This document shows, piece by piece, positions 1 through 8,721 of a stretch of 44,098 bases of DNA. The notes under the pieces were generated by a model. The model saw only the letters and a program-made list of their open reading frames with translations. It searched no databases and was not told the DNA's origin. Position 1 is the first letter of the stretch; every line of letters begins with the position of its first letter. The position numbers and the translations under genes were made by a program. Source of the stretch: an uncultured Lachnospiraceae bacterium (GTDB lineage Bacteria; Bacillota; Clostridia; Lachnospirales; Lachnospiraceae); contig CAJTQO010000029.1 of NCBI GenBank assembly GCA_910578405.1, forward strand, positions 1-44,098, read 5' to 3'.

Positions 1-52
1 CCCACAAACTGTAACGCACATCTTGGGGAAAGCAATTTTCAAACACGCTCTA
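1..52 (+). repeat. MITE-like palindromic repeat, right end (copy A)
   Basis: This is the right part of a repeat family found eight times in the window. It ends in the terminal inverted repeat TTCAAACACGCTC followed by TA (51-52). Positions 1-50 are nearly identical to the right part of the copies at 34218-34292 and 39823-39986. The left part lies outside the window, so it cannot be told whether this is a short or a long copy. Confidence 0.85.
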
Positions 53-252
53 GTGCAAACCAATAATCTCACGAAATAGCACGGACAACATAAAGTGGTA
101 AACTATGTGAATCTATCAATCGAAAAAGGGAGGAATTTATGGGCTGATAGGGTGAAAAGGGCAGGGAGCGGAAAGCAGAGGAATTGGAAATTTTTAAAAG
201 ATGCTAAGGCAAAAGAGCGTTTTGCCGATATGGGAGAAAGGAAAATGGAAAA

Positions 253-780
253 ATGCGTATTTTATTTGAAATGGACAAAAAAGATTATATTTCTGGTGGG
301 AGTGTTTTTCGCAGACCTTCCGCAAGAGCCATCATCATTAAAGACGGCAAAATAGCAATGGTGCATAGTAAGAAATATAATTATTACAAATTCCCGGGTG
401 GAGGCATAGAGGCTGCCGAATCCATGGAAGACGCCTTGATAAGGGAAGTTTTAGAAGAAACAGGTTTATGCGTTATTAAAAATTCTATTCAGGAATATGG
501 TCAGGTTCATCGAGTCCAGAAAGGCACAAAAGAGGATATTTTTATACAGGATAATTATTATTTCCTATGTTGCGTGAAAGAGGATTTGCAGCAACAGGAT
601 TTGGACACATATGAAGAGGAAGAAGGTTTTACGCTTGCATTTTTGGAGCCGCAGTTTGCAATAGATGTAAACAGAAAAACCATACTGGATGATTTCAGGC
701 AGACTATGTTGGAACGGGAAGCCCTTGTATTGGAATTACTGATACAAGAGGGATATTTCATCCGGCGCATCTTTGGATGA
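253..780 (+). CDS. NUDIX hydrolase
   Basis: This 175-aa protein is a NUDIX-fold hydrolase, a family that cleaves nucleoside diphosphates linked to another moiety. The Nudix box is intact at about residues 50-72: it begins GGGIE and contains the metal-binding REVLEETG core. The flanking strands (RAIIIKDGKIAMVHS before the box) fit the fold. The substrate cannot be read from the sequence; candidates are oxidised nucleotides, ADP-ribose or sugar nucleotides. The start at 253 has a purine-rich stretch (AGAAAGG) 11 bases upstream; an alternative start is the Met at residue 7 (271). It is a single gene with no operon partner. The chemoreceptor downstream has its own promoter. Confidence 0.88.
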   Translation: MRILFEMDKKDYISGGSVFRRPSARAIIIKDGKIAMVHSKKYNYYKFPGGGIEAAESMEDALIREVLEETGLCVIKNSIQEYGQVHRVQKGTKEDIFIQDNYYFLCCVKEDLQQQDLDTYEEEEGFTLAFLEPQFAIDVNRKTILDDFRQTMLEREALVLELLIQEGYFIRRIFG

Positions 781-817
781 TTGCAGTGAAATTCAATTGT
801 AACATCACACAAAGGAA

Positions 818-847
818 TTGTGCTTTCGGTTTACAAGGTGTTATAAT
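818..847 (+). promoter_or_regulatory. Promoter for the chemoreceptor gene
   Basis: A TTGTGC -35 box (818-823) and a perfect TATAAT -10 box (842-847) are separated by 18 bp. They lie 25 bp upstream of the chemoreceptor start. The call rests on the motif alone. Confidence 0.55.
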
Positions 848-872
848 AAAAGCCGAAGGGAGATGATAAGGG

Positions 873-2651
873 ATGAAGAATTTGAGTGTTAGAGTGAAAT
901 TGACGGTGATAGGGGTCATGGTTGTGATATTCATGGTATTTAGCGTGGAATTTTCAATCAGCAGTATGCGGGCCATTGATGAGAGGGTTTTGCAGGAGGA
1001 AGAGGCGAATATCCGCACAGATTATGACAACAGCATCCGTCAGCAGGTAGAACAGGCAATATCGCTTTTGGAAAGCTATCAAGCGGATATTGACGCCGGT
1101 ATCTATACGAGAGAGGAAGGGATGAGGCTTGCCGCGCAAAAGGTAAGAGGGCTGCGGTACGGGGAAGAGGGGTATTTTTGGATAGACCAGTCGGACGGAG
1201 TAAACGTGGTTTTGCTGGGAAGTGAAACGGAAGGAACTAACCGTCTGGACGTTAAGGATGTGACAGGGTATGAAATGGTGAAGGATTTTATCCGCGGGGC
1301 GGTAGCGGAAGGAAGTTATTTCTGCGATTATCTGTATCCCAAGGAAGGCGGCGACGAGCCTATGCCGAAGCGGGCGTATACCCAATATTTTGAACCGTTT
1401 GACTGGGTGGTTGGCACAGGCAATTATATAGACAATATCGAGGAGCAGATTGCCGCGTCCACGGAAACGGCGAATCTGTTTACCAACCGGAGGATTCAGA
1501 TTTATCTTTCGGTATGCGCTGCATTTGCCATAGTTATTGTGCTTTATCTGATTGCTGCCATTTTGAACATTACAAAGCCGTTAAAATATGTGGGAGAAGC
1601 CCTGCAGGGAATGTCGGAAGGGGACTTTTCCGTCAAAGTGGAGGAGGCGGTGTTAAAGCGCCGGGACGATTTTGGCAAGTTGTGCAAAATTCTGGAAAAA
1701 ATGCGGACAGGCATCGGCGGGCTTGTCAGCGATGTGGCGCAGGAAACCGATTTGACGACGAAAAGCGTCAATGGGATTTTGGAGAATATGACGCATTTGA
1801 ACACAGAAGTGGAAGATGTGTCTGCAACGACCATAGAGCTTTCCGCCTCTATGGAGGAAACGGCGGCTTCCACTACAAGCATCCATGAAATGACAAAGGA
1901 AATTGAAGATGCGGCAAAGAATATCGCGCAGCGGGCGCAGGAAGGCGCAGGGCGCGCAGAGGTGATACATAAGAAGGCGGCTGGGGCCAAACGTTCGGCT
2001 TTGGAAAGCCAGGACAGCCTGGTGCGGCAGAAAGGGGCCATTGAGGAGAGCCTGCAGGACGCGCTGAAAAAAGTGAAGGTAGTTTCCGAGATTTCCATAC
2101 TGGCGGAATCCATTATGGAAATAACAACCCAGACCAATTTGCTGTCGCTAAATGCCAGCATTGAAGCCGCCAGGGCAGGGGAAGCCGGAAAGGGTTTTGC
2201 CGTAGTGGCGGATGAGATTCGTAAGCTGGCTGAGCAGTCGCAACAGAACACGGAAAATATCAAAAAGGTGACGGAACAGGTCAATGCGTCGGTAGGCAGT
2301 CTGGCCAAAGACGCTGGGACGCTGTTAGCGTTTATAGACGGCGAAGTGATGGAAAGCGTCGGCGTGTTTGAAAAAATTGCAAATGACTACAACGAAGACG
2401 CAGGGGAAATTGATTCCCTGGTTGCGGATTTCAGCGCGATTTCAGAGCAACTGCTGGCATCCATCAATAATATTATGGATTCCCTGGACGAGATAGCCGA
2501 AGCCGCCCAGGAGAGTGCAAAGGGGACGGCCAATATTGCGGAGCGCGTCCAGGATGTGGTGGAAATTTCCGATTCTGTAAATGATTCCTTGCAGGATGCC
2601 AATGGGATTGTAGACAGGTTAAACGGCGCAACCGGAAAATTCCGGCTTTAA
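873..2651 (+). CDS. Methyl-accepting chemotaxis protein with single Cache sensor
   Basis: This 592-aa protein is a transmembrane chemoreceptor that would pass ligand binding outside the cell to CheA/CheW. TM1 is at about residues 9-31. An extracellular domain at about 35-205 has the hallmarks of a single Cache (Cache_2) sensor: GYFWI, then a K-D-V-T-G-Y segment, and WVVGTGNYIDNI at its end. TM2 is near 209-232, followed by a HAMP segment. The coiled-coil signalling domain has the conserved hairpin tip near 419-455 (QTNLLSLNASIEAARAG, then GKGFAVVADEIRKLAEQS). No CheW-binding pentapeptide is visible at the C-terminus. The start is supported by GAAGGGAGATGATAAGGG just upstream. No che or flagellar genes are nearby, so the receptor is an orphan in this locus. 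Single Cache domains often bind small organic acids, but the ligand here is unknown. Confidence 0.93.
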   Translation: MKNLSVRVKLTVIGVMVVIFMVFSVEFSISSMRAIDERVLQEEEANIRTDYDNSIRQQVEQAISLLESYQADIDAGIYTREEGMRLAAQKVRGLRYGEEGYFWIDQSDGVNVVLLGSETEGTNRLDVKDVTGYEMVKDFIRGAVAEGSYFCDYLYPKEGGDEPMPKRAYTQYFEPFDWVVGTGNYIDNIEEQIAASTETANLFTNRRIQIYLSVCAAFAIVIVLYLIAAILNITKPLKYVGEALQGMSEGDFSVKVEEAVLKRRDDFGKLCKILEKMRTGIGGLVSDVAQETDLTTKSVNGILENMTHLNTEVEDVSATTIELSASMEETAASTTSIHEMTKEIEDAAKNIAQRAQEGAGRAEVIHKKAAGAKRSALESQDSLVRQKGAIEESLQDALKKVKVVSEISILAESIMEITTQTNLLSLNASIEAARAGEAGKGFAVVADEIRKLAEQSQQNTENIKKVTEQVNASVGSLAKDAGTLLAFIDGEVMESVGVFEKIANDYNEDAGEIDSLVADFSAISEQLLASINNIMDSLDEIAEAAQESAKGTANIAERVQDVVEISDSVNDSLQDANGIVDRLNGATGKFRL

Positions 2652-2795
2652 CCATGAAGGCAGAGATGGCGTTTCGTTACTGACGAAAACGTATCTATTG
2701 CAAGTAAAAATTCAGCATGGATTTTTACCTGTCGCTGGAACGGAGTGGACAGTAACGGCGCTTCCCAATGCGCTCTGAGGTTTTTGCGCCCGCCA

Positions 2796-2824
2796 TTGAT
2801 TATCCTATTGTTTTTGTTTATAAT
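2796..2824 (+). promoter_or_regulatory. Promoter for the zinc dehydrogenase
   Basis: TTGATT (2796-2801) and TATAAT (2819-2824) are 17 bp apart, about 70 bp upstream of the dehydrogenase start. Further upstream, 2704-2728 forms a perfect 8-bp stem (GTAAAAAT/ATTTTTAC) that may help end the preceding transcript, although no U-run follows it. Confidence 0.6.
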
Positions 2825-2896
2825 AGGGAGTAAAAAGATGGCATTCCTGAAACGCCAGGGCGCGAATGCAGGGGGATGCCGCAAAGGAGGAAAAGA

Positions 2897-3925
2897 ATGA
2901 AGAGTGCAGTGTTTTACGGAAAACATGATTTAAGGGTGGAAGAACGAGCCCTGCCTGTCATTGGCCCAAAGGATGTTTTAATCCAGGTGAAGGCATGCGG
3001 CGTATGCGGGACGGACGTACATATTTATGAAGGGGACAAAGGGGCGGCGGAGGTGACGCCGCCAACCATACTGGGCCATGAGTTTTCCGGCATTGTAAAA
3101 GAAGTTGGCGCGGAAGTGACGGCTTATCAGGCCGGCGACCGGGTATGCGTGGATCCGAACTGCTATTGCGGGGCCTGTGAGCCATGCAGAAACGGGGTGG
3201 CGCATTACTGTGAGCATATGATTGGGTATGGCACCACCATGGACGGAGGCTTTGCGGAGTTTTGCGCGGTGAATGAGAGACAGGTATATAAATTGGGGGA
3301 AAACACTTCTTTTGAGCAGGGGGCTATGACGGAACCGGTGGCATGTTGCCTGCACGGAATCGACATGTGCGGCATCCGCCCGGGTTCCCAGGCAGTGGTG
3401 ATAGGGGGCGGCATGATCGGCCTTTTGATGCTGCAGCTTGCCAAACTGGAGGGAGCGGCCAGGGTGGCGCTTTTAGAGCCGGTGGCGGAGAAACGGGAAG
3501 TGGCGAAAAAGCTTGGGGCGGATGTATGCTTAGACCCGCTGCACGATGATGTGAAGGAAGGCTTGAAAAAAGCCGGGCTGACATGGGTAAATACGGTAAT
3601 TGAATGCGTAGGCCGTCCTTCCACCATAGAGCAGGCAATCGAAATTGCCGGGAACAAAGCGGTGGTAATGATGTTTGGGCTGACCAAACCGGATGAAACG
3701 ATTTCCGTAAAACCATTCCAGATTTTCCAAAAGGAGCTGGAACTGAAAGCGTCTTACATCAACCCGTATACACAGAAGCGGGCGCTGGATTTGATTGATT
3801 CGGGCAGGCTGGATGTGGAAAGCATGATTTACGGGGTGTACGGACTGGAGAAACTGCAGGAAATATTGGGAGATCCTGCGGCGCGTGCAAAAGGGAAATA
3901 CATTATAGCTCCGGGAATGGAGTAA
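2897..3925 (+). CDS. Zinc-dependent alcohol/polyol dehydrogenase (MDR family)
   Basis: This 342-aa protein is a medium-chain dehydrogenase/reductase that would oxidise a secondary alcohol or polyol with NAD(P). The catalytic zinc site is visible as C37 in ACGVCGTD and H61-E62 in GHEFSG. The structural zinc site is intact as C91, C94, C97 and C105. The Rossmann glycine motif GGGMIGLLMLQLAK lies near residue 170. Length and layout match sorbitol, threonine 3- and galactitol-1-phosphate 5-dehydrogenases, but the substrate cannot be separated among these. The start at 2897 was chosen over an in-frame ATG at 2876 because AAAGGAGG sits just before it. It is transcribed alone from its own promoter. 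Confidence 0.88.
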   Translation: MKSAVFYGKHDLRVEERALPVIGPKDVLIQVKACGVCGTDVHIYEGDKGAAEVTPPTILGHEFSGIVKEVGAEVTAYQAGDRVCVDPNCYCGACEPCRNGVAHYCEHMIGYGTTMDGGFAEFCAVNERQVYKLGENTSFEQGAMTEPVACCLHGIDMCGIRPGSQAVVIGGGMIGLLMLQLAKLEGAARVALLEPVAEKREVAKKLGADVCLDPLHDDVKEGLKKAGLTWVNTVIECVGRPSTIEQAIEIAGNKAVVMMFGLTKPDETISVKPFQIFQKELELKASYINPYTQKRALDLIDSGRLDVESMIYGVYGLEKLQEILGDPAARAKGKYIIAPGME

Positions 3926-4114
3926 GCGGGTGATAAAGGCGGGGCTTTAGGCTTTTACGGCGCCGGCTTTAGAAAAAACAGGATTTTGGGAAACTGTCCC
4001 ATTTGGCGCAGGGGCTGCGGCGGTAAGGAACGCTTACTGTCGCCGCCTCTGTTTGCGCGCTTTGGAAGGCGTTGTGGAAAGTAACGGATTTTTCAGATAT
4101 TCGTTACCCCCAGC

Positions 4115-4142
4115 TTGACAAATATTATGATTTATGTATAAT
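4115..4142 (+). promoter_or_regulatory. Consensus sigma-A promoter
   Basis: A perfect TTGACA (4115-4120) and a perfect TATAAT (4137-4142) are separated by 16 bp. An inverted repeat GTAACG/CGTTAC (4081-4086 and 4102-4107) ends just upstream of the -35 box and could be an operator or the tail of an upstream terminator. The promoter drives the candidate leader or small RNA that follows. Confidence 0.75.
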
Positions 4143-4148
4143 TGTATA

Positions 4149-4257
4149 CTAAGAGTTTTATATATTTGTGTCAAATTTGGGGTGAACAAATGTACTCACT
4201 AATATAGGCTAAGTGCGGTGGACATAGAAGTTCGCAGGCGCTTTTTTTATTTTTTTA
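4149..4257 (+). ncRNA. Candidate structured leader or small RNA
   Basis: From the predicted start about 7 bases after TATAAT, the sequence could form a stem-loop: GAGT (4153-4156) with ACTC (4194-4197), and inside it ATTTGT (4164-4169) with ACAAAT (4186-4191). A weaker GC stem (AAGTGCG with CGCTTT) follows, then an almost uninterrupted T-run at 4242-4256 that resembles an intrinsic terminator. The gene at 4274 starts just after it. The transcript may therefore stop at about 105 nt as a small RNA or an attenuated leader. I recognise no known riboswitch or RNA family. Confidence 0.35.
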
Positions 4258-4273
4258 ACCGAAGCATCCGGGT

Positions 4274-4888
4274 ATGGATGGAATATGGGATGAGACGACA
4301 GCGACAAAAAGGATATGCGGCATGTTAAGAAATCAATTTAAGGACGATTATTCACAGTTTGTCAGGCTAAGCGGCAAAGGCAGGGTAGTGGACGATATCT
4401 GTTATGTAGGGGACTATTATGTGCTGCCTTTGGACAAGGCCGGAAAGAGGAAATCCAATCTGGCCAACCTGGGGTTTGCCGCAGCGCTTATGCTGATTCA
4501 GGTGGCGGCGGGGATGGTGAACCAGGACTCTTCCCGCACGTTCTGGATTGTATATCCGTATCTGTTTATATTCCTGCCGTTGGCTTATCTGTTTGTAGGT
4601 GTGTTCAGCTCCTGGGGCGACCCGGTGCGGATGCAGAAAGCGCAGTATGAGACAGGGTTGGCCAGGATGCGCCGCTCCAGCATAGGGGCAATGGCGCTTT
4701 CGGCGTTTAGCGCCGTATTGGATGCAGTGTATATGCTGCTGCATCATGGGGAGATTCGGATGGGGAGGGAGCTGCTCTACCTGTCCTGCCATATCCTGTT
4801 TTTGGCAGCAGCTTTTTTATACGGCGCGTATTATAATAAGACCTACGGGGGGCTGCGGATTGAAAAATCGGAAAGCAAACTGGAATAA
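4274..4888 (+). CDS. Four-helix membrane protein, unknown function
   Basis: This 204-aa protein is not recognised. A soluble N-terminal part of about 65 residues is followed by two pairs of hydrophobic segments: near 69-86 and 92-114, then near 137-158 and 168-186. A short loop with GDPVRMQKAQYE lies between the pairs and the C-terminal tail is charged. The topology suggests an inner-membrane protein with both ends in the cytoplasm. No good ribosome binding site precedes the ATG at 4274, and a later in-frame ATG (4322) is possible. The gene lies alone between the candidate leader RNA and the oligopeptide importer. Codon use looks like that of its neighbours, so it is probably a real gene. Confidence 0.7.
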   Translation: MDGIWDETTATKRICGMLRNQFKDDYSQFVRLSGKGRVVDDICYVGDYYVLPLDKAGKRKSNLANLGFAAALMLIQVAAGMVNQDSSRTFWIVYPYLFIFLPLAYLFVGVFSSWGDPVRMQKAQYETGLARMRRSSIGAMALSAFSAVLDAVYMLLHHGEIRMGRELLYLSCHILFLAAAFLYGAYYNKTYGGLRIEKSESKLE

Positions 4889-4996
4889 CGGCAGCAAAAA
4901 TACGGTTTTTCCTTTTGGCGGAGAAGTAAAAGAGGCAAAGTTGTTCTTTTTTACGTAAACCAAGGTGAAACATAGATTGATTAAGGAGGGTAAATT

Positions 4997-7429
4997 ATGA
5001 AACGGAAAACAAAAAGCAGGTTTTTCGCCGCTTTGTTGGCTGGAGCTATGGTAGCAGGCTCTTTGGCAGGCTGCGGCGGCTCCAATGATGCACCTGCGGA
5101 AAATCCGCCCGCAGAATCGACAGGGACGGAGACGCCTGCAGAAGGCGAAACGCCGGCGGAAGCCCCGGCAGAAACGGAAACGCCTGCTGAGGGAGAAACC
5201 GGGGAAGGAACGGATTCTGCCAGCAATGCGGATGCGCCGATTGTTATCGGCCACGATGATGTGAGTGAGAAGTTCAGCCCGTTTTTCGGCGAGTCAGTGC
5301 CGGATGAGGATGTATGGCTGCTGACAACCACAGGTCTGCTGACCACAGACCGAAAGGGAGAAATTGTTTATAAGGGCATCGAAGGGGAGACAAGGGAGTA
5401 CAATGGCACGGATTATACGTACACCAGCATTGCGGACTGTGAAGTGACGGAAAATGAGGACGGCACCGTATTTTACGATTACACCATCCGCGACGATGTG
5501 AAATTTGCAGACGGTGAGCTGCTGGATATTGACGACGTTATTTTTTCCTTTTATGTATATCTGGATCCGTCCTATGATGGGGGACACTCCGTATACTCCC
5601 TGCCTATCCAGGGGCTGGAGGAATACCGCAGCGGTTCCACGGTGCTGTATGAGCTGATGCTGTCCAAAGGGGAGGCCAATACGGACTTTACTTTCTATTC
5701 CGAAGACGAACAGAAGAAGTTCTTTGAAACGGATTTCCCGGCGGCAGGCGAGGCTTTTGCCAAGAGTATCTGTGATTATTGCATCGCTTCCGGCTATGTG
5801 GAGGATGGGCTGGACGAAGTGTCCAACGGTATGGTGAACTGGGGTTTTGCCACCTTGAATGACGATGGCTCCATCACAGGTTCCGCAACGGATACTACAT
5901 GGACGTTGAAGGATGGCGATGCTCCCACGTTGGCAGATTACTGGAACGAACTGGTAGTCAGCTACGATGCGGACTATCAGACATTGTCTGATACGGAAGC
6001 GGCAGATTCCGGGCTGTTTACCTTCTTAGATGACAGCTATAAGGTGACGGTGGAAACGGGGGATTCCGTGGCGAATGTCAGCGGCATCCAGAAGCTTGGT
6101 GACAATTCCGTGCGTGTGGTGTTGACGGAAGTAAGCGCGCCGGCTATTTATGACCTGTCAATTTATGTGTCGCCTCTGCACTACTATGGGGATCCTGCCC
6201 AGTATGATTATGACAACAATAAATTTGGCTTCCCGAAGGGCGACCTTTCTTTGATAAGGGCGAAGACGACCCAGCCTATGGGGGCAGGCCCTTATAAATT
6301 TGTAAGCTATGAGAACCGGACAGTTTATATGGAAGCGAATGAAAATTACTTCAAAGGGGCTCCGGTGACGAAATACTTACAGTGGAAGACCACTTCCGAA
6401 GCGGACAAGCTTCCGGGCGTGCTGCAGGGAACCATTGACATATCCCAGCCGTCCATCTCCAAAGAAGCATTGGCGCAGATTCAGGGTGAAAACAGCAACG
6501 GGGAACTGGTAGGCGACAAGGTGATGGTGGATTTGGTGGACTACCGGGGCTATGGCTATATCGGCATGAACTCCCAGTTAATGCTGGTGGGAGACGACCC
6601 GGCCAGCGATGCGTCCAAGAATTTCCGTAAGGCTATCGCAACGGTGATTGCCGTATACCGTGACGTAGTTATTGATTCCTACTATGGGGAAGCGGCTTCT
6701 GTTATAAATTACCCGATTTCCAATACGAACTGGGCGGCGCCTCAGAAATCGGATGCGGATTACCATGTGGCATTCTCTGTGGATGTGGATGGAAATGATA
6801 TTTACGCCGACGGCATGAACGAAGACGAGAAATACGCAGCGGCATTGCAGGCGGCTTTGGGCTATTTCGAAGCGGCAGGCTATACCGTAACGGACGGCAA
6901 GCTGACAGCGGCGCCTGCAGGCGGCAGAATGGGCGTTACCGTAGTAATCCCCGGCGACGGGAAGGGCGACCATCCTTCGTTCGGTATCCTGACCGCAGCG
7001 TCCGACGCGTTAAAGAGCATTGGGTTTGACTTAGCCATCAATGACCTTTCCGATTCTTCCCAGATGTGGGACGGCATCAACGGCGGAACCATTGATATGT
7101 GGTGTGCGGCATGGTCTACAGTGCCGGATCCGGATATGTTCCAGATTTACCACAGCGAAGGCGGAAGCGCAAAACATTACCGGATTTACCAGAAGGAATT
7201 GGACGACCTGGTAATGGAAGGCCGTACCAGCACAGACCAGACTTACCGCAAGGCAGTTTATAAAGAAGCCCTGGATTACGTGGTGGATTATGCAGTGGAA
7301 ATCCCTGTTTACCAGAGGCAGGAAGCGACGGCATACAGTGCGGAACGCATTGACCCGGACAGCATTGTAAAAGATGCAACTTCTTACTGGCAGTATCGTG
7401 AGGAAATTGAAAAACTGGCAGTAAAATAA
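4997..7429 (+). CDS. oppA: Oligopeptide ABC transporter substrate-binding lipoprotein (family 5)
   Basis: This 810-aa protein would capture peptides outside the cell for the OppBCDF importer encoded downstream. A lipoprotein signal ends in the lipobox LAGC with C26 as the lipidated residue. A low-complexity linker rich in Pro, Ala, Glu and Thr (about residues 27-75) spans the wall region. The body has family-5 features, such as KFADGELLDIDDVIFSF, MGAGPYKFVSYENRTVYME and, near the end, IDMWCAAWSTVPDPDMFQIYHS. At 810 residues it is far longer than typical OppA (about 540). Extra sequence lies near residues 205-370, where a short strand-loop normally sits. AAGGAGGG precedes the start. The bound ligand may be peptides or another family-5 substrate such as nickel or an oligosaccharide; the full oppBCDF set favours peptides. 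Confidence 0.9.
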   Translation: MKRKTKSRFFAALLAGAMVAGSLAGCGGSNDAPAENPPAESTGTETPAEGETPAEAPAETETPAEGETGEGTDSASNADAPIVIGHDDVSEKFSPFFGESVPDEDVWLLTTTGLLTTDRKGEIVYKGIEGETREYNGTDYTYTSIADCEVTENEDGTVFYDYTIRDDVKFADGELLDIDDVIFSFYVYLDPSYDGGHSVYSLPIQGLEEYRSGSTVLYELMLSKGEANTDFTFYSEDEQKKFFETDFPAAGEAFAKSICDYCIASGYVEDGLDEVSNGMVNWGFATLNDDGSITGSATDTTWTLKDGDAPTLADYWNELVVSYDADYQTLSDTEAADSGLFTFLDDSYKVTVETGDSVANVSGIQKLGDNSVRVVLTEVSAPAIYDLSIYVSPLHYYGDPAQYDYDNNKFGFPKGDLSLIRAKTTQPMGAGPYKFVSYENRTVYMEANENYFKGAPVTKYLQWKTTSEADKLPGVLQGTIDISQPSISKEALAQIQGENSNGELVGDKVMVDLVDYRGYGYIGMNSQLMLVGDDPASDASKNFRKAIATVIAVYRDVVIDSYYGEAASVINYPISNTNWAAPQKSDADYHVAFSVDVDGNDIYADGMNEDEKYAAALQAALGYFEAAGYTVTDGKLTAAPAGGRMGVTVVIPGDGKGDHPSFGILTAASDALKSIGFDLAINDLSDSSQMWDGINGGTIDMWCAAWSTVPDPDMFQIYHSEGGSAKHYRIYQKELDDLVMEGRTSTDQTYRKAVYKEALDYVVDYAVEIPVYQRQEATAYSAERIDPDSIVKDATSYWQYREEIEKLAVK

Positions 7430-7454
7430 GGGATGTGTTTTATGGTTTTGTTTC

Positions 7455-7557
7455 GGGAAAGCCTGCGGTCGGCAGCGGCGGTAGGCTTTCCCATACAGAG
7501 GCATTTCGCAAGAGGGCTTTGCCGTAAGGGGAAGGAAAGCCTTTTGGCGAAATGCCT
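7455..7557 (+). promoter_or_regulatory. Intercistronic double hairpin between oppA and oppB
   Basis: The 290-base gap between oppA and oppB holds no gene. It has two strong stems: GGGAAAGCCT (7455-7464) with AGGCTTTCCC (7483-7492), and AGGCATTTCGC (7499-7509) with GCGAAATGCCT (7547-7557); the second encloses a smaller GGCTTT/AAAGCC stem. No U-run follows either. Such elements often protect the upstream mRNA, so the binding protein is made in excess over the permease. That role is inference. Confidence 0.55.
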
Positions 7558-7719
7558 TTGCAGTCATTGGGGAATGGAATGCATAGGCATTACGCATAGG
7601 ATTCACACATTGTTTTACGGAAAAAAGGCGCCGTAACGGCTGTGCGCCGGACTGGAAGCGAAGAAAAAGAATCCGTACGGCACCAGGCATGGCTGCACGC
7701 GGATGGACGGAGGTAGAAG

Positions 7720-8706
7720 ATGAAGAAATTTATAGTAAAAAGGGTATTAATCTCCATCGTTCTATTATTTTTTGTATCTATGATTATCTATGGCATCATG
7801 CGCTGCATGCCTGCCTCTTTCGTAGAGACAAAGGCGATGGAACTGTCACAAAAGCCCGGAGCCAAAAGCTATGAAGAGTGGCTGGAGCAGCTCAATGCCT
7901 CGTATGGTTTAAACGACGGCATTATCCAGGGGTATTTCACATGGGCTTCCAAAGCGGTCCGCGGACAGTTTGGGGATTCCTGGAATTATAACCAGCCGGT
8001 TTTGCAGAAATTTTCCAGTGTCATCTGGTATTCTTTTGCATTGTCGCTGGCTTCTTTCCTTTTGCAGATTATCATAGCGATTCCGGCCGGGGTGGCGGCG
8101 GCAAGGAAGCAGTATTCGCTGACGGACTATTCGATTACGGTGATTGCCCTGATTGGCATATCCCTGCCCAGTTTCTTTTTTGCCACGATATTGAAATGGG
8201 TGTTTGCCATTAAACTGAACTGGCTGGATTTATATGGCATTGTGGGGCGGATGCACCAGCAGCTAAGCCCGATGGGGCAGATTCTGGACATGGCAAAGCA
8301 TATGATTATGCCGGTAATTACGCTGACTATCGTAAGCATCGGTTCTTTGATGCGCTATACCAGGACCAATATGCTGGAGGTGCTGAATTCCGATTATATC
8401 CGCACGGCAAGGGCCAAGGGGCTGCCGGAGCGCAAAGTCATCAACCACCATGCTTTCCGTAACATCCTAATCCCGATTATCACATTGCTTGGCGGGACGC
8501 TTCCTGCGCTGTTTGGCGGGGCGCTGATTACGGAGACGCTTTACCAGATTCCGGGGATTGGCTATACATCATACCAGTGCATCGTATTGGGGGACATCCC
8601 TTTTGTTATGTTTTATATGCTGTTTAGCGCAGTGCTGATTCTGGCAGGGAACCTGATTGCGGATATTCTGTATGCTGTGGTAGACCCGCGCGTCAGGGTA
8701 AATTAA
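7720..8706 (+). CDS. oppB: Oligopeptide ABC transporter permease, OppB type
   Basis: This 328-aa inner-membrane protein forms one half of the importer channel. It has the OppB layout: TM1 at the N-terminus (residues 7-29), a long outside loop with the YGLN segment, then five more helices. The cytoplasmic EAA loop that contacts the ATPases is visible near residues 226-240 (YIRTARAKGLPERKVINHHAFRN). The family-typical GALITETLYQIPGIG follows. Length is close to the usual 306-330. GGAGG lies 6 bases upstream of the ATG. It is followed after 15 bases by oppC. Confidence 0.93.
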   Translation: MKKFIVKRVLISIVLLFFVSMIIYGIMRCMPASFVETKAMELSQKPGAKSYEEWLEQLNASYGLNDGIIQGYFTWASKAVRGQFGDSWNYNQPVLQKFSSVIWYSFALSLASFLLQIIIAIPAGVAAARKQYSLTDYSITVIALIGISLPSFFFATILKWVFAIKLNWLDLYGIVGRMHQQLSPMGQILDMAKHMIMPVITLTIVSIGSLMRYTRTNMLEVLNSDYIRTARAKGLPERKVINHHAFRNILIPIITLLGGTLPALFGGALITETLYQIPGIGYTSYQCIVLGDIPFVMFYMLFSAVLILAGNLIADILYAVVDPRVRVN

Positions 8707-8721
8707 GAAAGGAGAAAGGAC

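Noticed and set aside
95..355. An 86-codon open frame at the left edge
   Set aside because: It overlaps the NUDIX gene in another frame, has no known domain, and starts within sequence next to the MITE end.
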